From positions 31,743,324-31,807,323 of the forward strand of contig NC_088717.1 of NCBI RefSeq assembly GCF_963576615.1: 64,000 nucleotides of DNA, read 5' to 3'. Positions 1 through 11,710 of this stretch are shown piece after piece. The DNA comes from Watersipora subatra (lineage: Eukaryota > Bryozoa > Gymnolaemata > Cheilostomatida > Watersiporidae). The translations under genes were made by a program, and so were the position numbers. The notes beneath the pieces were generated by a model that saw only the letters and a list, made by a program, of their open reading frames with translations, did not search any database and had not been told where the DNA came from. Position 1 is the stretch's first letter, and the number at the start of each line of letters is the position of its first letter.

Positions 1-428
1 TTCTATGCAAGATATGTTATTATAAATTCAACATATTCAGGATTTTTATTTTGTTTTCTCAGTTTGTATTAATTGTATCATTACAGAATCATCTTTTATT
101 GTAATCATAGCAAAACAGACTTAATTTAGCTATTACTTACTAATTATTTTACTTTTAAACCCTTTTATAGTTGTTTTATTTTATTTTTTATTTATTTGAC
201 CAGCACAAAACATTTTCCTCGTGATATGAAGTTTGAAAGTTACAGTTGCTTGACAATGTTTGAAAACTACAGTTGTTTTTATTTTCTCAATTTATTTCAA
301 CTACACAACACTTTTCTCATGATATGCAGTTTGAAAGTTAGAATGGCATATGCTATATGTTAAATACAAATAAATTTACCGTCCAAAGACTTTGTTATTA
401 CCCGGGCAACGTCGGGTAGCACAGCTAG
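1..428 (+). mobile_element. Helitron 3' part (5' end outside window)
   Basis: The segment ends with a GC hairpin at about 401-416 (arms cccgg / cgggt around gcaacgt), then eight bases later CTAG followed by T. This is the Helitron 3' signature (hairpin, then CTRR, host T). The same terminus recurs at 52033, 26010 and, inverted, 48787. The preceding 200 bases (text such as ctcatgatatgcagtttgaaag) match 51905-51990. No RepHel coding sequence is present, so it is non-autonomous. The 5' end must lie left of the window. Confidence 0.7.
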
Positions 429-440
429 TATATATATAAG

Positions 441-480
441 CTGTTTTTTTACTTGTGCAACGCAAGGCATTCATCTCGTT
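441..480 (+). mobile_element. Degenerate second Helitron-like 3' end
   Basis: Directly after the first terminus, a decayed version of the same end is seen (gtgcaacgcaaggcattcat, then ctcgt in place of ctagt). It resembles the variant at 25984-26010. This suggests one Helitron inserted beside or into an older one, but the match is short. Confidence 0.35.
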
Positions 481-544
481 TTAAATATAAAACTTAGCTA
501 TGGCAAGCTACTTATGTTCTACATGAGTGAACTGTTTAATTTAA

Positions 545-965
545 TTGATTTATGACTGTGTCCAGTTTAGTATGACTGTGTCCAGTTCAGTTGATTTATG
601 ACTTTGTCCAGTTCAGTTGATTTATGACTGTGTCCAGTTCAGTTGATTTATGACTGTTTACAGTTCAATTTATTTATGACTGTGTCCAGTTAAATTTATT
701 TATGACTGTGTCCAGTTCAATTTATTTATGACTGTGTCCAGTTCAGTTGATTTATGACTGTGTACAGTTCAATTTATTTATGACTGTGTACAGTTCAATT
801 TATTTATGACTGTCCAGTTCAATTGATTTATGACTGTGTCCAGCTCAGTTGATTTATGACTGTGTCCAGTTCAGTAGATGTATGACTGTGTCTAGTTCAA
901 TTGACTTATGACTGTGTTTAGTTCAGTTGATTCACGGCTTTGTACAGTTCAGTTGATTTTTGAAT
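545..965. repeat. 26-bp minisatellite, about 15 copies
   Basis: Tandem units of about 26 bp read gttcagttgatttatgactg plus tgtcca. Variants include tacagttcaatttattt. Copies diverge toward the right end. Confidence 0.9.
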
Positions 966-1449
966 GCGTATATTTCATGTGATTAACTTAAATCCAGCTA
1001 CACTTTGCGCACAAATTAAGTGACCAGAATCCTTTGAGCCATTAGTTTTCACAGTATTCACACAATACACGGCTTACTATCCATTTTTTAAAACCTGATT
1101 TGCTAGAAAACTCAATTTTAGATATTAGAAGCTTGTGTACCTCATTACATTTTACACACTCTGCAAGTTATTTCCTCACAGAAAGAAATGCTATTTTTGG
1201 GAATGCACCATAGTCCAATCTAAGCAAAACAGGATGACTAAATAGTAAAGATATGGAAAACAATCCAACTGCCAAGTCAACATGGCTAGTGACTGTGTAA
1301 TATAATATTGCTATACCAAAGCGGTATTACACTGTACATAATGAACTTTCTAGTTGGTGAACTGGATGAATGCCTCGGTAAAATAATTGCAACGCAAAAA
1401 GCTGCAACAGCAGACCACCTGTAAATAAGAGAGAACTTGATGGAAACTA

Positions 1450-1580
1450 TATGGAATGCTGCTACACGTAATGCTGCTTCGCGTAATGCTGCTTCACGTA
1501 ATGTTGCTTCACGTAATGCTGCTTCACGTAATGCTGTTCATGTAATGCTGCTTCAAGTAATGCTGTTTCACGTAATGCTG
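1450..1580. repeat. 15-bp minisatellite
   Basis: Eight to nine tandem copies of taatgctgcttcacg. The unit length is a multiple of three, so it gives a spurious open frame of repeated Asn-Ala-Ala-Ser-Arg. No flanking coding signal supports a protein. Confidence 0.85.
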
Positions 1581-1995
1581 CTGAAGCCCATGTATGTAAA
1601 TCTACTTTTCCACCCAAGCTACTGTGTGTGGAGTTGAAACATCCACTGGTCTACCACTTCTGTTTTGGCTCAATGGTAATGCCTTCTCACCCATTCTTGC
1701 ATTCATCAACCTAACTATAGCAATGTGTTTGTGACATACCGCTTTCCTAATACTGTTTCTTCATTCTACTGTGTACGAAACATGTTTTTACAAACCCTCA
1801 GTAGTCTAAGCTTTTATAACAGTTCTTTGCTCTATGAGTGAGCATGTTTTCAGATTGGCAGCCATTCTGAATACAAATATTGTCAGAAATTTTGGGGTAT
1901 ATGATGACAACTCCCATTAATAAATGTATCTGAAATACTAAATGGCTAAAATAGAAAAGAGTTATGACAAAATTCCCCCAACTTATTGACAGACC

Positions 1996-2048
1996 TTGTA
2001 TATGTAATATATATGTAATATATATGTAATATATGTGTAATATATGCA
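1996..2048. repeat. AT-rich short tandem repeat
   Basis: Four to five tandem copies of an 11-bp unit, atatatgtaat. Confidence 0.75.
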
Positions 2049-2439
2049 AACTCTAAAGCCATTAGACAACCTAATGCAGTTATTTCAACTAGTAAAACTA
2101 CACACAACTGATTTGGAGTTACTTCCTCCTCTACTACCACAAACAAATAATTTGGTGTTGTTTTAACCTGAGAAACCATAAGCTAACCTGTGGAGCTGTT
2201 AAGCATAAGAGACAACTGACAAATTGATTGGAGTTAGTCAACTTCTGAAAATAACAGCTTAATTTAAGTTGTTTCAATCTGTGGCCAAAAATATATGATT
2301 TTGACTTGCTTCAACTTGTGAAACTGCAAGCATGTGGTTTATGTAATACACTACAAATTCCCCTATCATACAGCCTACGACCTGATAATGGAATAAGTGA
2401 TAATGGAAAAAAGAAATGGCAGTGCTGGTTGTTGAAAAC

Positions 2440-2640
2440 ACACAAAAAATCACACCTAATCTACTACTATCTCAAACCTATGTTTTATAACAATAAATCA
2501 CACCTAATCACACAAAAATCACACCTAATCTACTACTATCTCAAACCTATGTTTTACAACAATAAATCACACTTAATCACACAAAAAATCACACCTAATC
2601 TACTACTATCTCAAACCTATGTTTTATAACAATAAAATAA
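2440..2640. repeat. Minisatellite, about 70-bp unit, nearly 3 copies
   Basis: Three near-identical blocks contain tctactactatctcaaacc followed by tatgttttataacaataaat and cacacctaatcacac. The open frame across it is a by-product of the repeat. Confidence 0.85.
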
Positions 2641-2649
2641 ATATTAATT

Positions 2650-4700
2650 AAAGCTGTAAGCCGAACCTACTGTAATGTATGTAATTTAACAACAATAAGG
2701 AAATATGTTTATTATAACTCTGAAATGCAAAATTAGAAGTAAAATGGCAGGCTACTGTGTACTATACACAGTTTGAAAGTTGGTTGTGTTGAATGTAGAA
2801 TGGTTTTGATAGCGATTTTTAACAGAAAGCAAGTATGAGAGTTCACACGTCTGGAAGTTTTCTGCAAACTGGAGCTAAATAAAAAATGTTCTCGTCATAA
2901 AGCGGCATTGTAGTTCGGCCCTAGCTTGTACATAAGTTGTAAAGAATTTCGGCTAACGTTTTAAATAATTTAATGAAACCTTCGGTAATTGGACAAAAAA
3001 ACATAGGCTGATAAACTGTGTACCACAATTTCATACCTGTAAATCGGTCTAGGCCGCAAAAGGTCTACGTTTATTACAGAAACCTTCGGATAAATTCGAT
3101 TAATTATTCTTATAATTAAATCTAACAAAAATATTAGACACATTAGCAAGTAAACAATGCCATAGACTGGTGAGATGAGCACGGTTTTCTCGTGAAATGC
3201 GCACTGTTAAATAGTTTTACTATCTGTCGCACGGCTTTATTGGCGTATCTTAACTTTTATTAAACCAAGCTTTTTAAGCGTTTTGTGGCGATTTTTGCCG
3301 AATTAATCTGTCTATTTATGTATAATCCGATCAGATGGGTAAGTTTTAAGATGCTGTCGAAACTTTTCAAAGACTTGGTAATATATTTAAATAGGTTTAT
3401 ATGTGTTTTGTATCGTTATTATACTTTTAAACGACTCCACAGAAAAATTGTAAAATTTGTTGATGAGATTTCGGCACAAGGGTTTGCGACGTAGTTGATG
3501 AATAATTTTCGTAAGTTGTGTGCACATGCATTTATCATAAAAACTCAAACATTCGCTCCGCTCATTTGGTCATGAGATGATTTGATTTATAATAGGTGTT
3601 AAACACCTTTGTCAAACACGTGTGCACTAGGTTATATCTTTTGAACCTTTAAAAAAAATTGTGTTGCGATTCATACAGTGACAATAATAATAAGACATTT
3701 AGTAGTTAAATGTCGCCTAATCATAGTTGAAACCCGCATACATGTATTATATTTATCCAGCACAACACCACATATGAGCTTCATAAACAAGGAGCAGAAC
3801 TTTAATATTATCTTCTACATGTTTACTGAACTAGCTGTATTCTACTTTCAATGACCAAGTTTATATGCATTATACTGTAAAAAATGTCAATCAAAGAAAC
3901 CTTCTTCGTGGTAGACTATTGTAAATAGTACTACAGTAACACATGCTTGTGTTTAATGATGACGTTAAATAAATAAATAATAAACATTTCCTGTAGTCTT
4001 TTCAACTTCAGGGAAAACTCAAATAGGATTACTACTAATCTTCATAAGATTACTACTAATCTTCATTCGCAAGGAGCTGAAGGGGTAAATGATCAGTAAG
4101 TAATTCTATCATTCTGTTACCTACTGATGACATGATAGAAGCCTTGATAGCTGTTATATACTCAAGTAAAATTTTTCAATAACCAATTATCTGGTCTATT
4201 GTGGTGTTGTCCGTTTAATATTATTAAAACACTAGGTATAACAATTATTTGGAATAACTTTAAGACCCTCAGATTGAACAAAAAACCTAGAAAACTTTCT
4301 TTGTCTATTCCCACTTTTAGTTTTCTTTTTGATTTAGTTATTCCTCCACAACTGTGATTTTCAGATTATAGCACCAGTAGTCATCATCATTAGTACTGCC
4401 AAAAAAGGCAACTAACCTTAACGGCTTCTGTGCTTTAGTAGTGCCTGTTAGCATGACGGTTTGATCACTGCACTCCATTTTTCTACATAATTACGTAGAA
4501 CCTCACTCTTTCTCCTCTCTTTTACATTATCATTTATCAGTTTCTATACAAACCCGTAGTTGACAAGATTAGTAAGTGGCTTCTCAAATGATTTTCAAGC
4601 ACCCTTTAGTGAAAAGAACTCGGCAATGATAAGTAACTACCTATATAAAGAAGTGCCATCTGGCATATGAGAAAGACAGAAAGGAACTGGAAGACCAGGA
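2650..4700. other. No gene recognised
   Basis: AT-rich unique sequence. Short open frames at 2970-3182 (-) and 3285-3494 (+) show no family motif, splice context or codon bias that I can recognise. I see nothing to annotate. Confidence 0.5.
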
Positions 4701-4714
4701 GGGACTGATAGAGA

Positions 4715-4885
4715 GGTCTATGTCATACACCAAGGCATATGAGCTCATACACCATGGCATATGAGCTCATACACCAAGGCAAATGAGCTCATACACCAAG
4801 GCATATGAGCTGATACACCAAGGCATATGAGCTCATACACCAAAGCATATGAGCTCATACACCATGGCATATGAGCTCATACGTA
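4715..4885. repeat. 22-bp minisatellite, about 7 copies
   Basis: Tandem units catatgagctcatacaccaa plus gg, with variants ccatgg and gctgat. Confidence 0.9.
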
Positions 4886-4889
4886 TCTA

Positions 4890-6070
4890 TTACCTAATAT
4901 TTGGCTACATTTACGCATGTAGCTGTTTAGATACTTGTTTATTATAACTGCATAGTCATGCTAGCATGATATGCCTTGGTGTATTTGACAGTATTTATCT
5001 GTGTATTACTTGCCTGTAATAAAACTTGTCTAACAGAAAGCAATAAAAACTACGCCTCACAAACAACCATCTAATATATTAGTGGCAATTGCAGCAGTAC
5101 ACAATATCATTCTTATTTAGAATTGAATAACTTGCAATAACAGCCTATTGGCAAGCAGAATAGACATTAAATTGAATATGCCAGTTATATCCTGGAACAA
5201 TCTTAATTTTCTTTATTTTGTTTAAATAAAACTTTTTTTTCTCAACATTGTTTATCTTCTGTAATTTTATTGCCAACTTTCCTTGTTTTGCATTTATGCC
5301 TTTCGCAAAAGCTTGTGTTACAAAAGTGATATTTTTTAACAAACCAAATTGGTCCTTGACCGAGTCGTGATTGTTGTCACGGCAATATCTGCTATGTATT
5401 TAATGTTGAATAGAAACGAATCACTTTAGCAAATTATCTTAGTCATTCACGTATGTGCTCAGTGTGAAAATACATACTGTCATACACTGATTTATTAGGT
5501 GGGTTATACTGTCGTATAGAGATATCAGCAAAACTGGGTGCCGAAAGGGAAAAGAGTATAAGCAATGTGCACAGTCAATTTAATCAGCAAACATGTCTGG
5601 TCCATTAAGAAGATTGAATAAAAAGGTTACATCAACCTGTAGATCAGGGAACCGCCAAGGACATTAGTGCACAGCTCTGTATACCTCTACTAAACACGAC
5701 CAAAATAGCAGAAGGAAATATGACATTTTCATGACATACCCAAAACATTATTCACTCAGAAACCGATTGCAAAAACATAAATAACAAAACCTGAGCACCT
5801 AAACATCTTTTCATAGACTAACAGAGACATCTCTAAAAAAACAGCTCCGATTACTCTTCCTCTTTTGACTGTTGAGACCCGCTCTCTTTGGACAGTTTAA
5901 AACTGAGTTAAAGAGCATGGACAGCTGTTTATGTAAGGCTGTAACCTTTATTGGCTAATTTTAATTTTTTTTCACTATTACTCTTGTTTTAAAAAAATTT
6001 GTTAGTTCGTATAGAGTTTTTAAGTATTGGACTTGCAGAAATAAAGATGTCTCATTTGCTGGTAAATACT
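4890..6070. other. No gene recognised
   Basis: AT-rich unique sequence between the 22-bp repeat and the first MITE. The lysine-rich frame 5342-5145 (-) has no recognisable domain and sits in low-complexity sequence. Confidence 0.45.
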
Positions 6071-6078
6071 GGTATTAC

Positions 6079-6256
6079 CAGACCTGCCAACCCAAGAGTG
6101 GGGCAATGTGTGAGATTTGGTTTTGAGGCAATTGATGTATCAATGATAGTATATATAAAACTGTAAAAATTGGGGCAAAAATCTCACGCATTTTCATTTT
6201 TTCTTTGGGATGATTGCGTGAGTCTCACGCCCAATGCGTGAGAGTTGGCAGGTATG
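6079..6256 (+). mobile_element. hAT-like MITE, copy 1 (178 bp)
   Basis: Terminal inverted repeats CAGACCTGCCAAC and GTTGGCAGGTATG bound a non-coding body. The 8 bp outside each end are ggtattac (6071-6078) and agtattac (6257-6264), a 7/8 target-site duplication. CAG-type termini plus an 8-bp duplication are hallmarks of the hAT superfamily. The body (ctcacgcattttcatttttt) recurs at 19057-19225 and, inverted, at 23102-23290. Confidence 0.85.
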
Positions 6257-6756
6257 AGTATTACTTATAGTTTATCGCTTTCAGTAGTGTCTGAACCAAT
6301 ACTAATCAATGAGTTCACACAACCAAAAAAGGTCAAACTAAATAGAGTCAACATGAAATAAGATAACAAAGCAAATTCAACACTGACGTATAAGTGGACA
6401 GGAAGGAATGGTGCATAATATCATTCTTCCAAACCCATATAACAATGATCACACTTTGACTTTCTCCCAAAACGGCTTTCCGGTTCGCGCGTTTTGGGAG
6501 ATAGTCGTGTTTTTCAGAGCTCTTCGAAGATTTCTAGATTTCTTTTTACAATTTCTTTCACATACCTTTTATTACCCCTTTTTATTATCCTTTATTTATC
6601 CTGATTTATATTTTATACTAACATAACACATTAATATTGTTTTGAGATCAGAGGGAAGGTAGTTTGGCCGCTTCAGGCACTACCAGGTATATGACACTGA
6701 GTGGGATCTTTTTAATTTTTGAGTCCCTACTTTTTAATTTTTAATTACTAGACTCA

Positions 6757-7732
6757 GTGGTCATCATGGCAGGTGGGAAACAAAAAGCAAGGAAAAAAGC
6801 AATGTCAACATCAGGTGCTGGCAGTGCAGAGCCATGTGCAAAATGTAAGAAAGACATAGATGAAAGTTTGGAATCCTCTATTGAGTGTGAGGTTTGTCAT
6901 CTTTGGTTTCACAACTCCTGTGTTGATGTTCCTGAGAGTCTTTTAGATCTCTTGGGTACTAAAGGGTTGCACTGGTTCTGTTCAAAGTGTGATGGTCAGG
7001 CTTCTAGGCTACAGCAAAATGTAATGTGTGAAAAACTCTCTGAGCTTACGTTAGAATTGCAAAAAACTGTTGACAAAGCAAGAGCTCAATTTAGTGAAGT
7101 GTGTAGAAACCAAGATGTTTTTAAGACGACTCTTGCTGAGGTTACTGAGACATTAGAAACAAACAGAAATAAATTCAATGAGATGAATAACCAACATCAG
7201 ACTCTTGAAAAGTCGTATGCAGATGTTGCAAAAGCTTTGGAGCAAAATAGTCTTAAAGTTCAAGAGAATTTTGCAAGGCAGGCTAGTTCCTTGGTAGCCC
7301 AGTTGGAGGATAAAGAAAAGCAAGACAAAGACTCTGAATTTAGAGCCAAGAACCTGATCCTTTTTGGAATAGAAGAGAGTGACAATAGAGAGGAATGGGC
7401 ACAGCAAGTAGACAAAATCATTAAAGATTGCCATATTGACATGAAAGTAGAAAAAAAATAACAGCTATAGGTTAGGTAGGTACGATGCTTCAAAGCACAA
7501 AGAGCGACCTCGCCCTCTTAGAATATCCACCAGGTCTGAAAATCAAATGTTTGAGTTGTTGAGCAGGATTAATGGCATGAAGCTGTCAGGTATTTTTGCT
7601 AGAAAAGATCTTTCTAAAAAAGAACAAGAAGAGGATTTTCGGCTTCGAAAGGAGTTGAAAGAAACGAGGGAGGCAGACCCAGATTCTGCGTACAAAATCA
7701 AAAAAGGGAAAATAATAAAAGTGAACAAGTAA
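6757..7732 (+). pseudogene. LINE ORF1 (PHD-finger nucleic-acid chaperone type), frameshifted
   Basis: An ATG at 6757 (or 6766) opens a frame to a stop at 7459. Residues about 28-80 form a PHD-type zinc finger: CAKC, then CEVCHLWFHNSC, then WFCSKC. A long coiled coil follows (about residues 90-200). The C-terminal part (…NLILFGIEESDNREEW) looks like the RNA-recognition fold of LINE ORF1 proteins. After a run of eight A (7451-7458) the conserved continuation, with RLGRYD and RPRPLRI, is in the next frame and runs to 7732. One extra A, or a programmed +1 shift on the A run, explains this. Together the two parts give about 325 residues, a normal ORF1 length. It lies 17 bases before the first recognisable ORF2 codon. 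Confidence 0.75.
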
Positions 7733-7749
7733 TAACATCGATTAAAATC

Positions 7750-10479
7750 TTGCTGCTCAATGCTAGATCTGTCAGAGGCAAACTGAATGATATCCAAGTT
7801 CTGTTTTCGGAATATGATATATTGTGCATAACCGAAACCCATCTTGATCCATCATTTAATAATGAAATGATTCTGAGCTCTTCTCAAAAAATTATATACA
7901 GACATGATCGAGATTGTCATGGTGGTGGTGTTTTGTTAGCTTTGACAGCCAGTTTGCCTCAAGAACAAGTCTTTTTCAAAAGATCTTTCTTACCCGTTGA
8001 GGCTGTTTGTGTGAAAGTTGGATGTCCTAGAGATGAAAATGAATTTTTTGTTCTTTGTTGTTATGTTCCGCCTGGGCTGACAGGAGAGGCAGTTGCACCG
8101 CTTGAGGAATTGCTGGATTTTATGACCTCTGATTTTCCAGGGTCTAATGTACTAGTTGTGGGGGATTTTAATTTTCCAGATATAGATTGGTGCAACCTAC
8201 AAATTCGATCAAACTCAAATCAAAAACAATTGCATAGATCTTTTTTGAACTGCATCTTGTCTCATGATATGCGTCAGATTATAATGGAACAAACACATCA
8301 GCTAGGAAACACTTTAGATCTAGTTATGACAAATAAGTCTAGTTTTATTTATGACTACAGGATAATCAACCCCGGTATCAGCGATCATTTTTTAGTTGAA
8401 CTCTGTGTAGCAGCAAATTTTAAGACATCTCATGAACAGCCTTCTTTTATCAAATTATACCACAAGGCTGATTCTACTGCTATTAAGGAACTTTTGACTG
8501 ATTCTCTGACAGAGATAGTACAGGCAATTGAAAGTAAAGCGAGTATCAACTCCGTCTGGCAGATTTTTGAGACGTCCATGAATCGAGCTGTCAATAGATT
8601 TGTTCCTAAATGTATCCCTAAGAAAAATGATAACAGGGAGCCAATATGGTTTAATAACTCAGCCAGGCGTGCAGTGAAACAACAGCGAAAACTTTATGAC
8701 AGAAGTAAGCACACTGGGTTAGAAGTAGATTTCTCCAAGTATAAACAAACTAGGCGTACCAACAGAAAGAGTTTTCGTAAAATGGAGCAGGAATATTACC
8801 ACCGAGTGCTGTTTGAACCCTTGGAAAGGGGTGATAGCAAACCATTTTACTCTTTTTATAGGCGGAAAACTGGAAAAAACTCACAAGGCACTGCGGTTTT
8901 CAAAAATAAATCAGCCTTAGAATCATCTGAGATTTTTAACGAATTTTTTCAGGGTGTTTTTTCAAATAGTGACTGTTTTTCCACAACTCAAACTGAACTT
9001 TCTGCAGATAAATGCCCTATACAAGTAACAAGTGATGGAGTTCTCAAACTTCTAAATACTCTTAAGCGCGGGAAAGCCCCGGGCCCAGATAAGTTTAGAA
9101 AAGAAGATCTTTGCCTAGAACCTGAAATTATTAGTAAGATATTGGCGAGCATATTCCAGTACTCGTTGAACATTGGAAAACTTCCAGATATCTGGAAAGT
9201 GGCCAATGTAGTTCCGGTACATAAAAAAGGCAGTCGGGAAGATCCGGGAAATTTTAGGCCCATATCTCTGACATGCATTGCTTGCAAATTGTTAGAACAT
9301 ATTGTGCTTAGTAACATCAATAAAGATCTGGAAAATGTCATATATTCTAACCAACACGGTTTCAGAAAAGGCCTATCTTGCTCCACCCAGCTAGTCTCTA
9401 CTGTGAATGAAATAATGAAATTAGTAGATAACAATAATATAGTACATGCAGCGGTACTGGATTTTTCTAAGGCATTTGACAAGGTGTCTCACGGCTTGTT
9501 GATCGACAAATTGATAAAATCAAACATAAACCCGTACATGGTAAATTGGATTAGGGACTTTCTGTCAGACAGACTCCAAAGAGTAGTGATAGAGGGTGCT
9601 GCATCTTCTGACCTGCTGGTTTCATCGGGCGTTCCACAAGGGTCTGTCCTCGGGCCCACCCTATTTTTGGTGTACATAAATGATATCTCCGATAATCTAA
9701 AGTTTTCTGCTATCAAGCTTTTTGCAGACGACGCTTTACTTTTTTCTCAGGTAAACACCCTTCAGGATTCAGTGAATTTCCAGGAGGATTTAAACATATT
9801 AGACCAGTGGGCCTATAACTGGAAAATGAATTTTAACACTGATAAATGCCAAATCGTTCGTTTTGCAAGGCAGAGTAGCGGAAACCCAGATGTGGTGTAT
9901 TACCTAAGTGGCAGACCTTTATCTTTAGTAGACAGTTTTAAATACCTCGGAGTTTTTATATCAAATGATTTTAATTGGGATTTACATATAGACTCAATCA
10001 TATCTAAGGCAAGTCAGCGATTGGGAATGATGAAACATGTTTTGTTTAATGCGCCGATGAGGGTTAGAAGGGTTGCATATCTCACTCTGTGTAGACCAAT
10101 ATTGGAATATGCGAGTGAAGTATGGGACCCTCATTTGATGCGACAGGTAGCATCATTGGAGGCAGTTCAGAGAAGGGCGGTTAGGTTTATATCTGGTTTG
10201 AAAGGTAGGCAGAGTGTTACAGAGGCAAGAATTTTTATAGATCTAGAACTTTTAGAACTAAGACGCAAACATGCAAGAATGTCTCTCATGCTAAAGATTT
10301 TATCTGACGACTGCCATGAATCTCTTATCGAAAGTTTTAACCAAATACAAAATGTTCTTCACAGTCATGAAACAAGATTGGTTACGGGGGGTGCTCCTTC
10401 AGCTGTATGTGCAAACACCGGGTTTTATATGAATAGTTTTTTACCTAGAACATCGCGCAACTTGCGCGGCTTACCATAA
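7750..10479 (+). CDS. LINE ORF2: endonuclease and reverse transcriptase
   Basis: An uninterrupted 909-codon frame. The N-terminus is an exonuclease-endonuclease-phosphatase domain: NARS near residue 4, ITETH near 27-31, VGDFNFPDIDW near 136, SDHF near 211. This domain nicks target DNA. The central reverse transcriptase has RPISLTCIACKLLEHIV, DFSKAFDKVSH (about 571), GVPQGSVLGPTLF and the catalytic FADD at 658-661. A thumb/connection region follows. No ATG begins the frame: the first plausible codon is TTG at 7750 and the frame is open further upstream into the ORF1 end. Translation by reinitiation or readthrough after ORF1, as in other LINEs, is therefore likely. All catalytic residues I can check are present. 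Confidence 0.88.
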   Translation: MLLNARSVRGKLNDIQVLFSEYDILCITETHLDPSFNNEMILSSSQKIIYRHDRDCHGGGVLLALTASLPQEQVFFKRSFLPVEAVCVKVGCPRDENEFFVLCCYVPPGLTGEAVAPLEELLDFMTSDFPGSNVLVVGDFNFPDIDWCNLQIRSNSNQKQLHRSFLNCILSHDMRQIIMEQTHQLGNTLDLVMTNKSSFIYDYRIINPGISDHFLVELCVAANFKTSHEQPSFIKLYHKADSTAIKELLTDSLTEIVQAIESKASINSVWQIFETSMNRAVNRFVPKCIPKKNDNREPIWFNNSARRAVKQQRKLYDRSKHTGLEVDFSKYKQTRRTNRKSFRKMEQEYYHRVLFEPLERGDSKPFYSFYRRKTGKNSQGTAVFKNKSALESSEIFNEFFQGVFSNSDCFSTTQTELSADKCPIQVTSDGVLKLLNTLKRGKAPGPDKFRKEDLCLEPEIISKILASIFQYSLNIGKLPDIWKVANVVPVHKKGSREDPGNFRPISLTCIACKLLEHIVLSNINKDLENVIYSNQHGFRKGLSCSTQLVSTVNEIMKLVDNNNIVHAAVLDFSKAFDKVSHGLLIDKLIKSNINPYMVNWIRDFLSDRLQRVVIEGAASSDLLVSSGVPQGSVLGPTLFLVYINDISDNLKFSAIKLFADDALLFSQVNTLQDSVNFQEDLNILDQWAYNWKMNFNTDKCQIVRFARQSSGNPDVVYYLSGRPLSLVDSFKYLGVFISNDFNWDLHIDSIISKASQRLGMMKHVLFNAPMRVRRVAYLTLCRPILEYASEVWDPHLMRQVASLEAVQRRAVRFISGLKGRQSVTEARIFIDLELLELRRKHARMSLMLKILSDDCHESLIESFNQIQNVLHSHETRLVTGGAPSAVCANTGFYMNSFLPRTSRNLRGLP

Positions 10480-10804
10480 TTTTATGTTTTATTGACTATT
10501 TTTAAATAAAGTTCTCAACGGCCTTCTTTTGCCCGATTTCGGGATTTACAGGTTCTTAAAACACCTAGACCTAGACCTAGACTGCAGCCCATGTTATGTA
10601 AAACACATACTCTATACATTACAATCGGCAGCTTAGTATATTTTTAAAGAGACAAATCGATAATAAACTTATTTAGCTTGGTTATTCAGTTGGTGCAGAA
10701 TACAATCACATGAACATTGGAAAAGCTGTCAACATAAAGTTAAAAAGTAGGTTCGTAAAATTACGCAGCTAAAGCTATCTATCGGCTGCTTCGAATACTA
10801 TGTA

Positions 10805-11060
10805 GAACGTGAGTGGAGACAGCTCGGGTATTCGTATTACGGCTATGTGCAGACTATGTGCAACTGTAGACTTCTCTGCAGTGCAGAGGAGTGTTGGAGA
10901 CACAGCTTTCCCGGTGCCGCGTATGAAGCTAGTTCCTATCAGAAAAGTCGTGCGCCCTAGGCATGCGGTATATACGGTAGAAATATCCCATCAGAACAGT
11001 CTCGCTGTTGTATATGCAGGCGTCTCTCGGGTACCTGACTATGTTACAGGAACTTAGGTT
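10805..11060. repeat. Interspersed repeat shared (inverted) with 18.8 kb
   Basis: About 65 bases at 10935-11000 (containing gtcgtgcgccctaggcatgc and ggtatatacggtagaaatat) recur in reverse complement at 18808-18875. The open frame over 10809-11057 has no recognisable domain. The element type is unknown. Confidence 0.5.
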
Positions 11061-11373
11061 AAGGAAACCAGCTAGGCTATAGAAGGAAAAGTCTCTCACA
11101 CAGGCTTGCAGGATTATTTAGCTTTCTCAGCTTATTGAGCTTCTTAGCTTCAGCTTATTGAGGTCCCTAGGTATATATCTATACAACTATACGAGGGTGA
11201 ATTGAATAGAATTCTGCTTCAAGCTAGTGAAGACGTGGTGAGTGCTTATCAAACACTCGCAACAACCCGCTTTATTTTATCAAGGTTTATATATATATAA
11301 TGGTTTACATATAAACAAACTTTGCTTGTTTGCGGTGCTCTAATTTTTTGTTTAATCAATCTTTTCAGCGCAG

Positions 11374-11486
11374 AAAGTTTTGCGAGGAGGTCAAGGCGTT
11401 TCATTGGAAAGATCCTAAGTACGATTGTTAGTTTGAAGATAATGTTATGCAAACATGGCCAAGATATCGACATAAGGAAGAAATAG
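11374..11486 (+). pseudogene. Inverted duplicate of exon 2 of the Ulp1/PHD gene
   Basis: Behind an acceptor-like tract ending gcgcag, the frame reads SFARRSRRFIGKILSTIV and then SLKIMLCKHGQDI. It closely matches the minus-strand exon at 16549-16401 (SIAKKSRRFIGKTQSTIV, GLKIMLCNNGQDI). An in-frame TAG at 11484-11486 replaces a His codon of the other copy. No neighbouring exon of the family is visible on this strand, so it is a stray, decaying duplicate. Confidence 0.6.
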
Positions 11487-11639
11487 CAATACAAAGTTCA
11501 AGCGAGTGACAGCAGATCTTCGTGTATAAGGGGATGGCGTACTGCACTCACGATAGATGTCAATAGCAAGGCTAATTTTCTACATGTATCAGACTAGTCT
11601 GTTATTCTTGCCAAAATTTTATGTATTGTGTTAAAATAG

Positions 11640-11710
11640 GAAATCAATTCCTTTTGTTGTATCTTTGTTGTGCTTTTTGTTGTATCTTTGTTGTGCTTTT
11701 TGTTGTATTG
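11640..11710. repeat. 23-bp tandem repeat, about 2.5 copies
   Basis: tgtatctttgttgtgctttt plus tgt repeated. Confidence 0.7.

Larger units (their letters stand above)
6460..10585 (+). mobile_element. CR1-group non-LTR retrotransposon, nearly full length
   Basis: A LINE with a 5' UTR (left limit approximate), an ORF1 with a PHD finger, an ORF2 with apurinic-like endonuclease and reverse transcriptase, a poly(A)-signal-like aataaa at 10505-10510, and a 3' tail of short tandem repeats (cctaga, three copies, 10564-10581) instead of poly(A). The short-repeat tail and the zinc-finger ORF1 fit the CR1 group of the Jockey superfamily. ORF2 is open over 909 codons, so the insertion is young or the copy recently active. 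The only visible lesion is a frame change in ORF1. Confidence 0.8.

Noticed and set aside
545-4885. Possible CRISPR-like arrays (several regular repeats)
   Set aside because: Units are contiguous with no unique spacers, and the DNA is eukaryotic; these are minisatellites.
5145-5342. Lysine-rich 65-codon minus-strand frame
   Set aside because: Low-complexity AT-rich sequence; no homology recognised and no splice or promoter context.
10809-11057. 82-codon plus-strand frame with several Cys
   Set aside because: No zinc-finger spacing; part of it is an interspersed repeat found inverted at 18.8 kb.
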